Counted from the stretch's first letter, positions 44,827-56,279 are shown. The stretch is DNA of 64,000 nt from Kappaphycus alvarezii (GCA_002205965.3 NADL03000594.1:1922001-1986000); one strand, 5' to 3'. Notes: a model not told the origin generated them from the letters alone. Numbers and translations: made by a program.

Positions 44827-47800
44827 ATGGAAGAAAACACTGGCAGTGACCAAGGCACATTCGTATCGATTGACAATTTCCTCACGACCCCTTCTCGCAT
44901 CAATCTGCCTTCACCTACCGCCTCTCCTTCCCCACATACGGTTTACGAGCCCCAGCTTCAGACGCCCTCCTCACCTGCTCCCGAAACTAACTTCATGTGG
45001 AATCTGTTCAGCGAGGAGCCTGGCTCCAATGCAAACGAAGACCCTTGCAATTCCCCGACTCCGTTGAGCAAAGGAAGTGGCACAGGCACAGAGAAGAGCC
45101 AAAATGTCAACCAAAGTCAAAATTCTTCATTCTCTAGCCCCGTCTTTCAAGAGGATGAAACCATGAGTGACGCGGATGACATGTGTATCAATCTTGGCGA
45201 ACCCAACAAACGCCAGAAAATTGATAATTCTGACGGCCGGATCGATATGCCCAATCCGGAACAAGGAGAAGACCCTTCCCGCAACAATTCGGTTGACGCC
45301 TCTCATGACAGTCCCAGTCTTCAGACCGCTTTGAACGAACCAGGCCCTAGTAATCTCCCGCAGCAACCGCAGATGATTTTGTTGAGCCATCTGCAGGAGA
45401 CCTTGATCTTTCTGACAATTTCGATAATACCCTTGATGTCCCGAACGTCGCTGATGTCATGCGCCATCTAAGTATTGACAACCAGGACCGCTTGCGAGAA
45501 GCTTCTGAGGGTATCACCTCCTGCCAGGTACCAAATCCTTTCGCGGCGCATGCATCAGATGATAACATTGATAACAATATTACACTCTATTCTCGAGATG
45601 GTCCTGTCAAACCTGAGGAGATTCTTCTGCTACAGCAAACAGATCCACGTTCTGCCTCAGCTGAGGCCAAACTAATGTCAAAACTGTTTGCGACTATCGT
45701 CTTCCAGCGCAATCAGCTCGCCAACCTTGAGGATTCTGCTTTGATGATGTCGGATGGCGCCCTTGATTCCGCCGCACATCAGTTTGGTGCTATCGAACGG
45801 CGTCGCTCATTTGCAATGAACGCTCTCGTTAAGGAGCTCGATATTGAAAGGGGCGCTCCTATGACATGGAGACGAAGAACCAAGAGCTACGTGATCGCCT
45901 AGAGTTTGCGGAGAGTCGTTTGGTAGAGGTCGAAGAATTCTGCAGAGAAATGAACCCGTCTTTTTCATTTGAGCATGGCGTCAAGGAGGCTTTGACAGAA
46001 ATTTTTGAGGAAGAAAACCCGCGGCGCCAGAGCGCTGAGGACGTTGTTGACCGCAATGAGGAGATGCAGGAATTATCTAGTCGCTTACTGCACCTTGACG
46101 CAACCCTTTCGCAGTCAGCAAAACTATCGAACGAGTTACAGGCTGAAAATGCAAAGTTGAAGACGAAAATAATAACCCTTGAGGAAGGCCTTAGCGACTC
46201 GAATGTGGAATTGACTCCAGAAATGGAGAAGAAACTGTCGCCGATTCGTGATGCTGTTGCTGAGGAAAGGGACAAACTGGCCTCCACGTGCCAACAACAG
46301 GTAGAGCAAATTCAAACTCTTCGTCAGTTCATTGAAAGTGCAGGTGAGGAGAAAAAGAAAGTTAGCGAAGCCTTTCTTTCCCTCAATGTTGATATGGAAA
46401 TTGCCCGGACCAAAATTGATACGCTTCAGAAACAGCGTGACAGTGCGGAGCGTGAGTGGCGGGCGATCGAGAAACTTCGCAGTTCTGATCGAAAGACATA
46501 TCATGAAATGTGCAATGAATTGAGTCAGAACATTGTTGCAGCAGTTAACGATCTTGAAAAGAGTGAGTCGAAAATCAATCTCCTCTCTCAGGAGGTTGAG
46601 GATCGTGAATCTGTTATATCTTTACTGCGAGAAACAATCAATGAGCTCGAAGAACAGCTCAATGCCATCACTGACGCAGCAATTACACGCGTAAACAAGT
46701 CTCACCCAGGAACTCAGGAGGATCGGGAACAGGTAACAGTTGTATTTGATACTGTGGTCGCCAACCTACGTGGTGAATTGGAAAGATCTCAGGCTCTCCT
46801 GTTTGAAAAGACCAACAAGGTATCCGAGCTTAAGAAAAGAGTTGCAGTTCAGGAGGAAGTTGCGCAATCCCTGAGGAGGGAGCGTGATCGAGTTCTCTCC
46901 ATTGCAGATGCCCGCCGGATCTCGAACTCACCTACACGTCGTGGCATTCACCGACCTGATGCTGACGATTCACAGAATATTTTCCTTCAGCGCCTGTCCG
47001 AAAAGCTAGGTTTTCCCTCTGGAAAAGGAAATGAAGTCGTCTCAAAATTGGTCACACGTGTCGAGGAACTACTGAAGGAAAGGACTGAGTTTGAGAAAAG
47101 CACCGTTAGACTTCGAAACGACGTCCTCGAGCGTGAGCGAACTCTCCATGTTGTACGAGCTGAGATGCAGGCGGAAAACTCGACCCTGAAAGCTGAGCTG
47201 CAGCATATCGACAACTTGAAGAATCGTGCTTTGGAGAAGTGCAAGTTTGCGGAGGAAAAAGTTCTCGAGCTTCTTGGGGACAAAGATCTTTCCAAGGCAG
47301 ATTCACTTGGAGATGTGACTATGACATCTGTTGGAACGCGTCGCCAATCCGGGCTGAGCGACTTGGACAACTTCTCAAGGCGTGACAGTATGATATCGAC
47401 GGTTGGCGCTGATAATACTATCCATTGGAATGATCCTCTCGTTGCTGCTGCAATTCAGTCACTCACCAACCTCACTGAGATGAAGGAAAAAATTAGCGCA
47501 CGTTATCGCGCACTTCGGGAGAAGATGGACCGCATGATTAGACGTGGCGAGGTAGATTCCTCAGGGATTGATGCCAAGGCCTAATGATCGAATCCAGGGA
47601 AATTCAAGATGATCTCTCTGGAGTGCTCAATATGCAACAAAACATCATCGACACGCTGCGTCCCCGAGCTCTGGGTGACAGATTTGAAGAAGACGCCGAT
47701 GCGGACAACACATTGCCATACATTGGGAACAGCGAAATTCTGGATAGTACAGATCACGGTTCTGTTAAAATGGCGGGAAGGAGGAAGGGCGAAAGGCATC

Positions 47801-49155
47801 TGCTGGTGAACGCTGCTGGGGATGAATCGCAAGAGGCCGCTGGTTTCCTAAAGGACCAACTGAGGCAGACAAGGGATTTGTACAACGAAAAGTCCAAGAC
47901 GAATGCGCAATTGTGCGGGGCCATTGCAGAGCTGAAGCATGAACTGGAACAGGTGGCAAACGAGAAGAAAAGTGCGGAGGACTTCATCACGCAGGTTACT
48001 CAAAACCATACTTCATTTTTATCGCGCTTGGGGCAGATTACGGGTGCCGATACGTCGATGGTTGCAATTGAGGACTTTGTTCAGAATTCCATTCAGGACC
48101 GTTCTCGTCTGTCGGCCGAGTGCTCTGCGAAACATACTCAATTGCAATCTCTTGCCGCCAGGGTTGTGAAGCTTGGCGTTCAGAAACAAATTCTCAGTCA
48201 CATCATCTTCACATATCAGTCGAAATACCATCTGGATTTGCTTACGCCATCCCCAGAAGAAAAGCAATCCGCAATTCGCCGTTTTCGAACCCGTGTTCAT
48301 GTCCTTCTTGCAGCCATCAGGATTAGAAAACTGGCATCTAAAGAGAAGGAACTTGGTTCAATCGAAGAGATTGATATCACGGAGAACTATGGGCTGCCTG
48401 CTTTCGCACCTATTGGTAGACATCGAGCCGAGGGGCCAAGCCTCATCAACGCCAAGGTTGCAATCGCTGCGGTTCCTCGCCTGGAGGCAGCCTTAGTGGA
48501 TCGCGATCGTCAAATAACAGAGTTGAGGTCAGCTATTTCCGCCCTTGATAACACAGGGCTTCCTGCCATTCCGGCAGATGTAAGGAACTCAATGCACACT
48601 AGTTTTGCGTACGACGAGGACGTATTGTCACGGAAACAAGACCTCGCCCGTCGCTTACGACGGGCCGTGAAAGAAAAGGCAGAGGTTGAGGAGCGATTCG
48701 CCCGTGAGAGGGAAACACGTATCGCAATCGAGGCGAAGCTGTCGCGGTATTCTGAGCGTCTTGCAACAGCTAAGAAGAGGTTGGGCAAGATGAACTCTCA
48801 GGCGGAATCTAAGGAAAGGACTTACAAGGCGGCTATCAAATACCTAAAGCATAAGGCAGACAAGGCTGTAGAAAATGACTGCAGCATTGATGAGAACACT
48901 GATCCGTGGTCGACCCCTGTGCAGCATACGCGTAAGGAGACGGTAGAGAAGAAACAGGAGCAAGTTGCAAATTCGAAATCGCTGTCTATACTGCAAGCTC
49001 AGATGGAACGAGCTGAGACTGACCTGAAGAAGACGGAGCCTGGAAGCGCAGAACATGAAGAGGTTTCCAAGTACATTCAAGGATTGCACAAGGCAGTGCA
49101 GCGTTTACGGCAAACTAGGAAGGCAGTGCCCCCAGTCACCAGCGGTGATGAATAA
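44827..49155 (+). CDS. large coiled-coil protein with PACT-like segment, three frame breaks
   Basis: Four frames (44827-45471, 45459-45902, 45866-47584, 47584-49155) join into one protein of about 1,440 residues. The first 330 residues are Ser/Pro/Asp-rich and probably disordered. From about residue 345 the sequence is almost continuous heptad coiled coil, with Glu/Lys/Leu-rich helices, broken by a Ser-rich linker (RRISNSPTRRG). At 48170-48350 the coil is interrupted by KLGVQKQILSHIIFTYQSKY followed by RRFRTRVHVLLAAIRIRKLA. This resembles the PACT centrosome-targeting domain (QKxYL...RFRxAVxVxIAxxRMKxL). A second coiled coil runs to the C-terminus. The role is inferred: a spindle-pole or microtubule-organising scaffold; a generic nucleoporin or golgin-like tether is the alternative. 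The frames overlap, including ATG/TAA at 47582-47586, which looks like indels rather than separate genes. Confidence 0.7.
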
Positions 49156-49236
49156 GAACATCACCGCGTAGTTGTAGCAGTTTGTGCATCCGAGTGAAAG
49201 GTGTGTGTTTGAGGTAATGTTTTGAAAAAAAAGGGG

Positions 49237-49666
49237 TTACTGAATGATACCAAGTAGGTCGTCGTCCCTGTAAAGGAACATGTCTTTGCCGTCAATGACT
49301 ACCTTTGAACCTCCATATTCTGGTAAAAGCACATTGTCACCTTCCTTAACGGATGGGGTGATAAGCGTTCCATCCGATGTGCGTGCGCCAGGGCCGACTG
49401 CTATAACCTTGCCTTCGTTGAGCTTGCTAATGGCGGACTCGGGGAGCAAAACGCCGCCTTTGCTGGTCTTTTCAGCGACGGCCTTTTCGACGAGGACACG
49501 GTCGAGGAGAGGAATAATTCGCTTTGCTGCGCGGGCGGCCTGATCGCAGTAAAGGCATTTGCAAGTTGTGCAGTTTGGTTAGTTGGATATTGTTGCGTGG
49601 GTTTGCAACATGTGCAGTTGGGAATTGAAATTGGGACTACCGGAGGTGAGGGATTGTACTTACCAT
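49237..49666 (-). CDS. CPN10: mitochondrial-type chaperonin 10 (GroES), with intron directly after ATG
   Basis: Cpn10 caps the Cpn60 folding chamber. Exon 2 (49237-49539) reads AARAAKRIIPLLDRVLVEKA, then TSKGGVLLPESA and NVLLPEYGGSKVVIDGKDMF, ending LLGIIQ, a complete GroES fold of normal length (101 residues with the start Met). Its first codon is preceded by a pyrimidine-rich TTTACTGCGATCAG acceptor. At 49664-49666 an ATG is followed immediately by GTAAGTACAATC, a consensus donor. A branch-like CTAAC sits about 45 bases before the acceptor. The inferred intron (49540-49663, 124 bp) is phase 0 and exon 1 codes only the start methionine. No cleavable presequence is apparent, as is usual for Cpn10. 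Divergent from LSM8. Confidence 0.9.
49540..49663 (-). other. spliceosomal intron of CPN10
   Basis: Read on the minus strand it begins GTAAGTACAA and ends CTGCGATCAG, 124 bp. Removing it joins ATG to GCC GCC CGC in frame; without removal the GroES frame has no start before residue about 27. Confidence 0.85.
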
Positions 49667-50149
49667 GTCGGTGATTGAAAAGTGATGGGTATGCGCAAGT
49701 TGCGATTTGGGATCCTGAGGAATGGTGTGAAATGAGCGAAGTTGGTTCACGATGGGGTTGCTTGGGAGATTGAGCGGATGACGGCGGGGTTGGTGGTTGT
49801 CGACGTCGGGGATTTTGTACTGTACTGTCCAGTATTGTTAGATCCGCAGCAATGGCTCGGATCTTGTCATGGCGGCCGCCCTGGTGTCGAACTATGCGAT
49901 CGGGATCCACGTTACCAGAGCCATGAAAATACTGTAATAAAAATTCTAGACTAAGGGTCAATGGCAGCGAGTTGTGTCGCGCTTTTGCGTTAACCAATTC
50001 ACATGCGAACACGTCACCAACTGCCTCCGAGCAGTGCAGAAACCCACATGACCGATCGCGATTGGGCTCACCTACCAATTTATATCCCTCTCGCCACGCG
50101 TTGATCTCTGCACACTTTTTCACTCCGTCGGCGGAGTTCGCAACAAAAA
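49667..50149. promoter_or_regulatory. divergent promoter interval between CPN10 and LSM8
   Basis: This 483-bp interval holds TTGTACTGTACTGTCCAGTA at 49815-49834, an imperfect member of the palindrome family, about 150 bp upstream of the CPN10 start and 315 bp upstream of LSM8. No coding region is seen. Confidence 0.5.
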
Positions 50150-50621
50150 ATGTCCAGCGGCGCAAGCAACCTAACGCGGACGGATGGAAATGGGAGGCAG
50201 GTGGGAAAGAAATCTCTTTTGCTTGATTTCGTTGACAAAAAGGTCAACGTGATTACCAACGACGGGCGGAACGTAATTGGTACCCTGCTAGGTTTTGACC
50301 AGGTATGTAATGTGATTTTGGACAAATGTATAGAGCGTATCTTTTCCCCAGACGTCGCTGTGCGGGTCGTTAACCTTGGCCTCTATGTCATTCGCGGAGA
50401 CAATATCGCAGTTATTGGAGAGGTGAATGTGGACAAGGATGCTCAAATTCCCTGGGACAAAACAAAGGTATGTTGAGAAGTGTAACATGCATTGGCATAT
50501 GTCGTTTACGTTACGCTGAGAAATCACTTGATATTGTACATGATGGTGCTGACTGGCTCTTTTCTCCGTGTGTAAATCGCAATGTACAAAGGGACACCCA
50601 ATCAAGCGCGTAGTCCATTAA
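50150..50621 (+). CDS. LSM8: U6 snRNA-associated LSm8 protein (two exons)
   Basis: LSm8 is the subunit that makes the LSm2-8 ring nuclear, where it binds the U6 snRNA 3' end. Exon 1 (50150-50467) encodes a 22-residue N-terminal extension, Sm motif 1 (KKVNVITNDGRNVIGTLLGF then DQVCNVILD) and Sm motif 2 (GLYVIRGDNIAVIGEV). After DKTK a GTATGT donor follows, and a CAAAG acceptor at 50591 leads to exon 2 (50592-50621) coding GHPIKRVVH and stop. This C-terminus is like the HPLKPVVH tail of plant LSm8. Unspliced, the protein would end two codons later (KVC). The stop lies 11 bp from the end of the convergent DUF2993 gene. Confidence 0.92.
50468..50591 (+). other. spliceosomal intron of LSM8
   Basis: It begins GTATGTTGAG and ends TGTACAAAG, 124 bp, phase 0. 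It is exactly as long as the CPN10 intron next door, but the sequences are not obviously alike. Confidence 0.85.
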
Positions 50622-50632
50622 AGGCACGATGG

Positions 50633-51518
50633 TTATTCATGGGAGCCCCCTCGCGGCAGCCTCCGTCCACCTCTCGACGCTTGACTTGCTGTTGGCGACG
50701 AACGCAATGAGCTGCCGGCACGAGTGACTGTGCGTGATGATTGCTTCCCTGCCGCAAAAAGAATGACCGCGTTGCACGCCAGCATACCCTTATCAATTTC
50801 CACCTTTGTCAACCGTGTCGTATCATCCAACTTGACGCCTATCATGGCTATGGTAACCATCGGTATACTCAACTGCCGCCAAATAAGCTCCGGTTCATTG
50901 AGCATCACTACGTTTCCATCGTTCACCGCGCACAGTCCGGTCCGCACGGAGAAACGAATGACCTGTGCAGATGCTAAAGTCGCATGCGCGTGTAAAATCA
51001 GCTTTCCCTCTGCCCTGCCCGCACCCTGGCCACCTCCAAACACGCCCCTCTGTCTCCCGACAGGCTTTGGGTCCTGCAATTCGATCATATCCAAACTACA
51101 CTCCACTCCCCCAATCTCAATCGGGAGCGCCCGACCAAGCGCGCCACTAAGTCCAGTTGTAATGATCTGTTTAAACAACATCTCAAGTCCATCACGAACA
51201 GGCCCATCACGATTGAGATCCGCCTCGGTGAGCTTAGCGAGCACGGAGACACACAAGGGTTTCCCCAAGCGCGGGGTCACATCCCCGGGGTATGGAGGTT
51301 GAAGACTTATCTCGTCGGTGTAAAGGGCAGCACCACCAGACACCATCAGCCCGTTGAGACATACGCGCGAGGTCGTTACCGACACTGCTTTGATTTGGCC
51401 GGATAAAACGGCTCGGTTACCCGAGGCGTCAATGTCCACCTCGAGGTTTTCGGCGATTGGACACAAGGATCTGATGAGTAGCTTGAGCGCCCCGCTTGCT
51501 ACGCGCGATGCGAACGGC
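50633..51518 (-). CDS. DUF2993 (LmeA-like) lipid-binding-type protein, 3' exon
   Basis: The frame reads FASRVASGALKLLIRSL, then CPIAENLEVDIDASGNRAVL and SGQIKAVSVTTSRVCLNGLM, the DUF2993 pattern of a short hydrophobic helix followed by strand repeats with V-x-GxL. LTEADLNRDGPVRDGLEMLF and later VEIDKGMLACNAVI are the second half. The family includes cyanobacterial, plant and actinobacterial (LmeA) envelope or plastid proteins; its role in algae is unknown. At 51519-51520 a CCTGCAG acceptor suggests an upstream exon. A minus-strand frame at 51587-51871 (MPLALSQPSFPITATM..., Arg/Thr-rich, few acids) has transit-peptide character but the donor site is not clear. The C-terminus is Arg/Gly/Ser-rich. 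Confidence 0.7.
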
Positions 51519-52362
51519 CTGCAGGAAATTGAGGGTGAGAAGGAAGCATGATACGTGGGATGTATCAGAGGTTTTTTTTGTTGCCGTTAGCATGTAAACT
51601 GGAAGATTGCAATGCGGAAGATTGTGCTTGTTGTTCGTAGGCGGGAGTGGTGAGGATCTGGACATTTCACGAACCTCTTTGTGACCATGGTTGTGGTGCA
51701 GATACTTCTCCGCGGCAATGTCTTGAGATAGAGTTCGCCTCTCGTTTTACAAGTGAAAGGGCGTACATTGCGGTATTTGTCTGCCAGCAAGGGTGCGATA
51801 GTCTGAAACGCTGCGTTGCGTGTCATTGTCGCAGTGATTGGGAAAGAGGGTTGAGAGAGTGCCAAAGGCATGGACAGGGCGTTTCGGGAGAGGTTGCTGT
51901 GCCCGCTGGGAGAAGACAGAGCGGCTATGGTAGAGTGACGTTCTTGTAAGGGTGACGGCGCCTTTAGAAAAGACTTTGGAAGAGAAGTAAGTCGATGATT
52001 GCCGACGTCTCAGTCTTGGTAACTTGGAGCAGACGAAGGTACTTTCAGCTGTGCTAACAGCGTGAGGTTGTCGGAGGAAATTCGTATGATACTGTACACT
52101 AGATACTCACGGTGCGCCTTTTGAGGAAATATCGACCTCTCGTGTGTCAGGCGAATCCGCCAATCGTCCGTTGCATTCGCCACGTCTGTCTGTCCCACAC
52201 CCAACTGCACGTGGCCGACGTGGAATATCTACTAGCTCTTACCCAACAATCGGACCAGTCAGTGTACCGGAGCAGACACCACTTCGCGCAGAGTAAATCA
52301 TACTCCTCTCGCTCTCCCCCCTACAACAAAACCCATAATCCGAACATCAACCTTCACTTCCA
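51519..52362. other. upstream region of the DUF2993 gene
   Basis: It may hold the first exon and leader of the DUF2993 gene (see 51587-51871 minus). A TACTGTACACTAG motif occurs at about 52088-52100. No other gene is recognised. Confidence 0.35.
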
Positions 52363-52646
52363 ATGACCGACCAACGTCGTACACCGCCCCCTTCTTCAAC
52401 GCCCGCCAACCTGACTGTGATCGTTTCAGTTGTTCAGCCGAAACGCCAACCATGACGCACTGGAACCAATTCTCGTTCCTCTCGGCACACCCACCCGTGC
52501 TCCCTGCGCAAAACCAGGTGCCCATTACCATGCACATCCTGCACTTTCGTTGCATGCTGGCCAGCCAATTGGGGAAGAATGACCGACACATCCGCTATCG
52601 AGTCATGCGGTTCAAGGTCAAGGGCGAGATGATACTATGGCTATGA
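52363..52646 (+). CDS. possible small ORF of unknown function
   Basis: An ATG at 52363 after a pyrimidine-rich leader opens MTDQRRTPPPSSTPANL and continues in a second frame to MTHWNQFSFLSAHPP, ending KGEMILWL at 52646. One frame shift near 52450 would be needed. No domain is recognised and it could be chance. Confidence 0.2.
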
Positions 52647-52699
52647 CCAATCTTTCGCACTTGTCGAGACAGTGGGACTGTTTGGCTCTTCAAATGCTT

Positions 52700-55070
52700 C
52701 CATTGCTGTAGTCGAAGTGCAAGCAGACGCTAAAGAAACCGATTAAGCAAAGCAAATATCTCTTGTACGGCAACTCACTCATGGGCCTTAAGACTCGGCT
52801 TAAAATAAAGTCTGTATGGGCCTTGGACACATACAAATCAGATTTATGAATGACCTTCGTTACAGGATTTCTGAAAAAAAACACTGTGAAATTGAAGACG
52901 AAACGACCTCGGGAAACAATGGCCTCTTTACAGTGCCCAAGGATAAAACATATCGGCTTCTGATTCTAGACATGCGGTGGGCTAATTTGCATTTTAATCA
53001 CCTTGATGATGGTGAGGTACCTCATCCTGGACTTTTTACATAGTTTCAAGCGACCTCTGATAAACTGGCTTACACTGGAAAACATAATGCTGATAGTCAT
53101 TACCATAGGTTGGCCTTGGTCGAGCACCTCCTTTTCTTTTTTGGGTTCCCTTCTGTAGTCATTGAATGTCAAAGTCTTGGCCCGAAATACCAATTTTACC
53201 TATGGTTTGGTCTCATTTTGTTGTCGATGGCCATTTGATTAAGGGAGAGTTGATTCACCGGGCTGCATTTCATCCCAAACTGGAACAAATTGGAAGAAAT
53301 GGGAAAGTGGAGAAGAGATATAGACGCTATTTTTGACGATTTTTCATAATTGGGGATCATCAGAGGAAAGTGGAGCAAATTTACCAAAAAGAGTGGAAAG
53401 CCTTTTCGGAGTTCAGTTTGGATCCGAAGCCGTCCAAATATGAAACACTGAGCCTCTAAAAAGTCTATTTTGGGAATCCAGTGGCGTTTTAATGGTCATC
53501 TAGGGCCTGGCGCTGGCTGAGATTATTGCAAAACGTAAGTACCTTGAGGACTCAAAATGTTAGAGCATACAAGACCTTCAGGAGGTGATTGGTTCCTGGA
53601 ATTGTTTTATATTGCTGAAGCGTCCTGGGTGTACAGTACTAAAGGGCTGCTACAAGGGACCTCGTTCCCATCGAGACACTTAAATTATTCTCATGGATCC
53701 CCGTAGAGAATTTCTGCTCCTAGTAACATTGGCACCATTATGCTAGAATGGTATTAAGGGATAACAAGGAAAGAATATATATTGAATCAGATGCTTTGTC
53801 AAAAGAATGGGGAACCTACATGTTTCTTGTATTACCTTGCACACAAGTCAGGCTCAGCTTCGCTCTAGAATTTTAAAGAAACTTTTCATGGAAGTCAAAC
53901 ATTCAGAGAAACACTGACGATTAATTGTTGCCAAAGCTTGGAAATTCCCTCCAAATATCAATTTACTTGAGTTTATAACTATTTTGAAGGACCTTTCATG
54001 ACTCTTTCAATAGTATACGACTAAATTCCCTTACAGGTACGTTGATAAAAGATTCACTGGTGATTTACTAGTTTTTAATAAATGGAAGGTCTATTTCCCT
54101 TGGTTTGTTGGGTCTTGTTCAAACGTCACCAAACTCTCTTACATGAACAATTTGAATTACTGGTATCTATATTCGTTCCAAAAAAGTCTGCTGGTGGCCC
54201 ATCCCAATCTATTTAGAGTCGTTAAAGCAATTGTTAGACCGCAAAACGATAATTAATATTGATGTGCTCTCAGAGACTCCCTATGTTTCTATACTGAGAA
54301 AAACATTCCCGTAATGATTTCGGTGAAATGGACTGTATTCTAGTAGATTTCACACCCCTCCTGTTTTATTTGGATGATCCACTACAGCACAAAAGCCTCG
54401 AAGGGAACAGCATCTTTTTTAAAATTTTTTGGCCCTTCGTTTTCAAATACAACCGCTAAATAATTACGCGGCTGAGACCGATGTGCTCGCAAAGTCAATG
54501 AGTTTGACCCATATCACAAAATCTGCCGGAGGCGGAGAGTTTTTTCTTCATACCAATGTAATTGACGTCCAAGGCGCCGATTATTTCACCGTACAAGTCC
54601 GTCGCGCGAGAGAGCGGCACACGAAAATTTCTATCACGGTGATACAACTCACGATATGTAACATCTACATATACTAACACGTTTTACTCGACTGCACTTC
54701 CGTTTTCTCGCTTTGTCTTGGGAAGCGAGAGAATTCGTACAGCGCTCTTAATAATGATGTAAATGATATTCAGTGTGCATATAACTTGTCCGTTTTCAAC
54801 TGCAATTCTATTTCACCCAACTTGTCTCAGTCTGAGTCTACTGCTGCGTGAAAAATTTGGAAAGAAATAAAGTTTATTGGCCAAAGAAAAGGAAAAAGAT
54901 TCCTGAAAGACTCTGGTTCAAACAGTATGACACCAAGCTCATCAAGGTTCTCACCCGAGCGCTTCGAGGCCTTCTTCATATTCTCGAAAATCTTTGAGGA
55001 GCGCATAAACATACCTATCAAGTCATATAGCATCGGATTGTGGCCGGATGAAGACTATATGAAATGAAAG
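52700..55070. other. AT-rich stretch without recognised gene
   Basis: Short frames such as 52816-53043 (plus) and 54429-54677 (plus) show no known family. Base composition changes here from the gene-rich block to the AT-rich transposon-rich right end. A GTGTACAGTACTAAAG motif occurs at about 53630. Confidence 0.4.
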
Positions 55071-55078
55071 GCGTAGTT

Positions 55079-55342
55079 CTACTTCCCTTGCTTCATTACC
55101 AGCTCAAGACTAAGCAACAATCTGATTATATTCTCAAAATCCGGTTCTTCGCATACCCTAGGAAACTTTTTCTGCTTATTTGGAGGTCCCTTGGACGTCC
55201 TCTTCGTGGTCCTCTGGAGATACTGATGGGTTTGCGGCCGCCCTATGAGAGGCATATAATTGTCCGCCAATGGCCAACCCATAATTCGCCAAGTGCCAGT
55301 ATTCCCCACCATGTACCTGCCAAAGGAAAAATTCACAAACAC
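55079..55342 (-). pseudogene. possible Helitron-helicase-like fragment
   Basis: The minus frame reads GRYMVGNTGTWRIMGWPL then NYMPLIGRPQTHQYL. This loosely matches the (K/R)YxxxxEAxWR(I/L)xxFxxxxxxPxVxRLxxH pattern of the Helitron Rep/helicase linker, but the central acidic residue is missing and no helicase motifs are visible nearby. Confidence 0.25.
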
Positions 55343-55349
55343 TGCTAGA

Positions 55350-56270
55350 AGCGTAGCGTAAGTTCAATAACCTTAATTATTGTCCATTTATTACTGACAC
55401 ACTTGCCGGAGGGTAGCGGACAAAATGTTTTTGCTTTTATGTACTGTTATTGTACCATATAGATAACTTCTTATCAGTATCTGAAATCAAATATATCATG
55501 GTCATGGTTCCGTGCAATCAGGGCTGCAGTCCGCCGCAGCAGGATCACAGGATTTTATTGATGATATATTTAGCTTTCCCCAAAAGAAAAGTTTTTAATC
55601 CTCCGGCTCATCTACCACAGCGCCCATTCTTGATTAGGCCTTCTCTATGTCATCTCAAAGCTCCGTTAGGTGTATGCTTTTCTATGGTGCATCTTGCCTG
55701 CGATAAATCAGTCTCCGCCCGAAAGGTTCAGGTAGATATCTGCTAGCCGGCTGAGCAGCGATTCAAAACACCCGGCAAATTCAGATAAGAGCCTAGAAGA
55801 CCGAGGACTTCGCGGAAAGGGTCTAGAAGAAATGTATTGACACGCTTCCTTGAGCAGAAGTTGCCATTTGTTGGGAGTCTGTGTGACAGAACACCGATCG
55901 AAGTTACAATTGCACTAACATCTCCAACCGTTGGGCTTATGAACACTCCATCAGTTGTACCAGAATCGTGGTATACCATTCCGAGCCCAGTTATTTTGAG
56001 GAAAAAACGCCCAGTCTGCCGCAAAACACTGTCGAGAAATATCCTGACCCTGGACGAAGAGCTCGAATTCCAGAAAATTCAAAACCCTGCTGTAGTGCAC
56101 TATTCTTCGGTCCTCGTAAAATCCACTTTTACCCTCATATTAACCCTCTGTGTCGATATAATAGTTTCTGCGCGAGTTTCTGCGAAGTCGAAGTGCCAAA
56201 TAATAGCTCCCTATCACGTTCCCAGCCGCCTCACTTCCTATACGGAAACTGACATACGAGATTAAGTATT
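55350..56270. other. no recognised gene
   Basis: Open frames on both strands (55743-56024 minus, 55837-56265 plus) overlap each other and have no recognised motifs. They adjoin the TNP2-like relic and may be its 3' continuation. Confidence 0.35.
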
Positions 56271-56279
56271 CATTCTGGA

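Noticed and set aside
47582..47586. TAATG overlap as evidence of two translationally coupled ORFs
   Set aside because: In a eukaryotic nuclear context with many indels, one frameshifted coiled-coil protein is simpler; upstream residues in the second frame (QGLMIESREIQ) join smoothly.
50633..51466. RNA 3'-terminal phosphate cyclase identity for this frame
   Set aside because: First considered because of length and glycine content; the strand-repeat pattern and LTEADL motif fit DUF2993 and no cyclase histidine motif is present.
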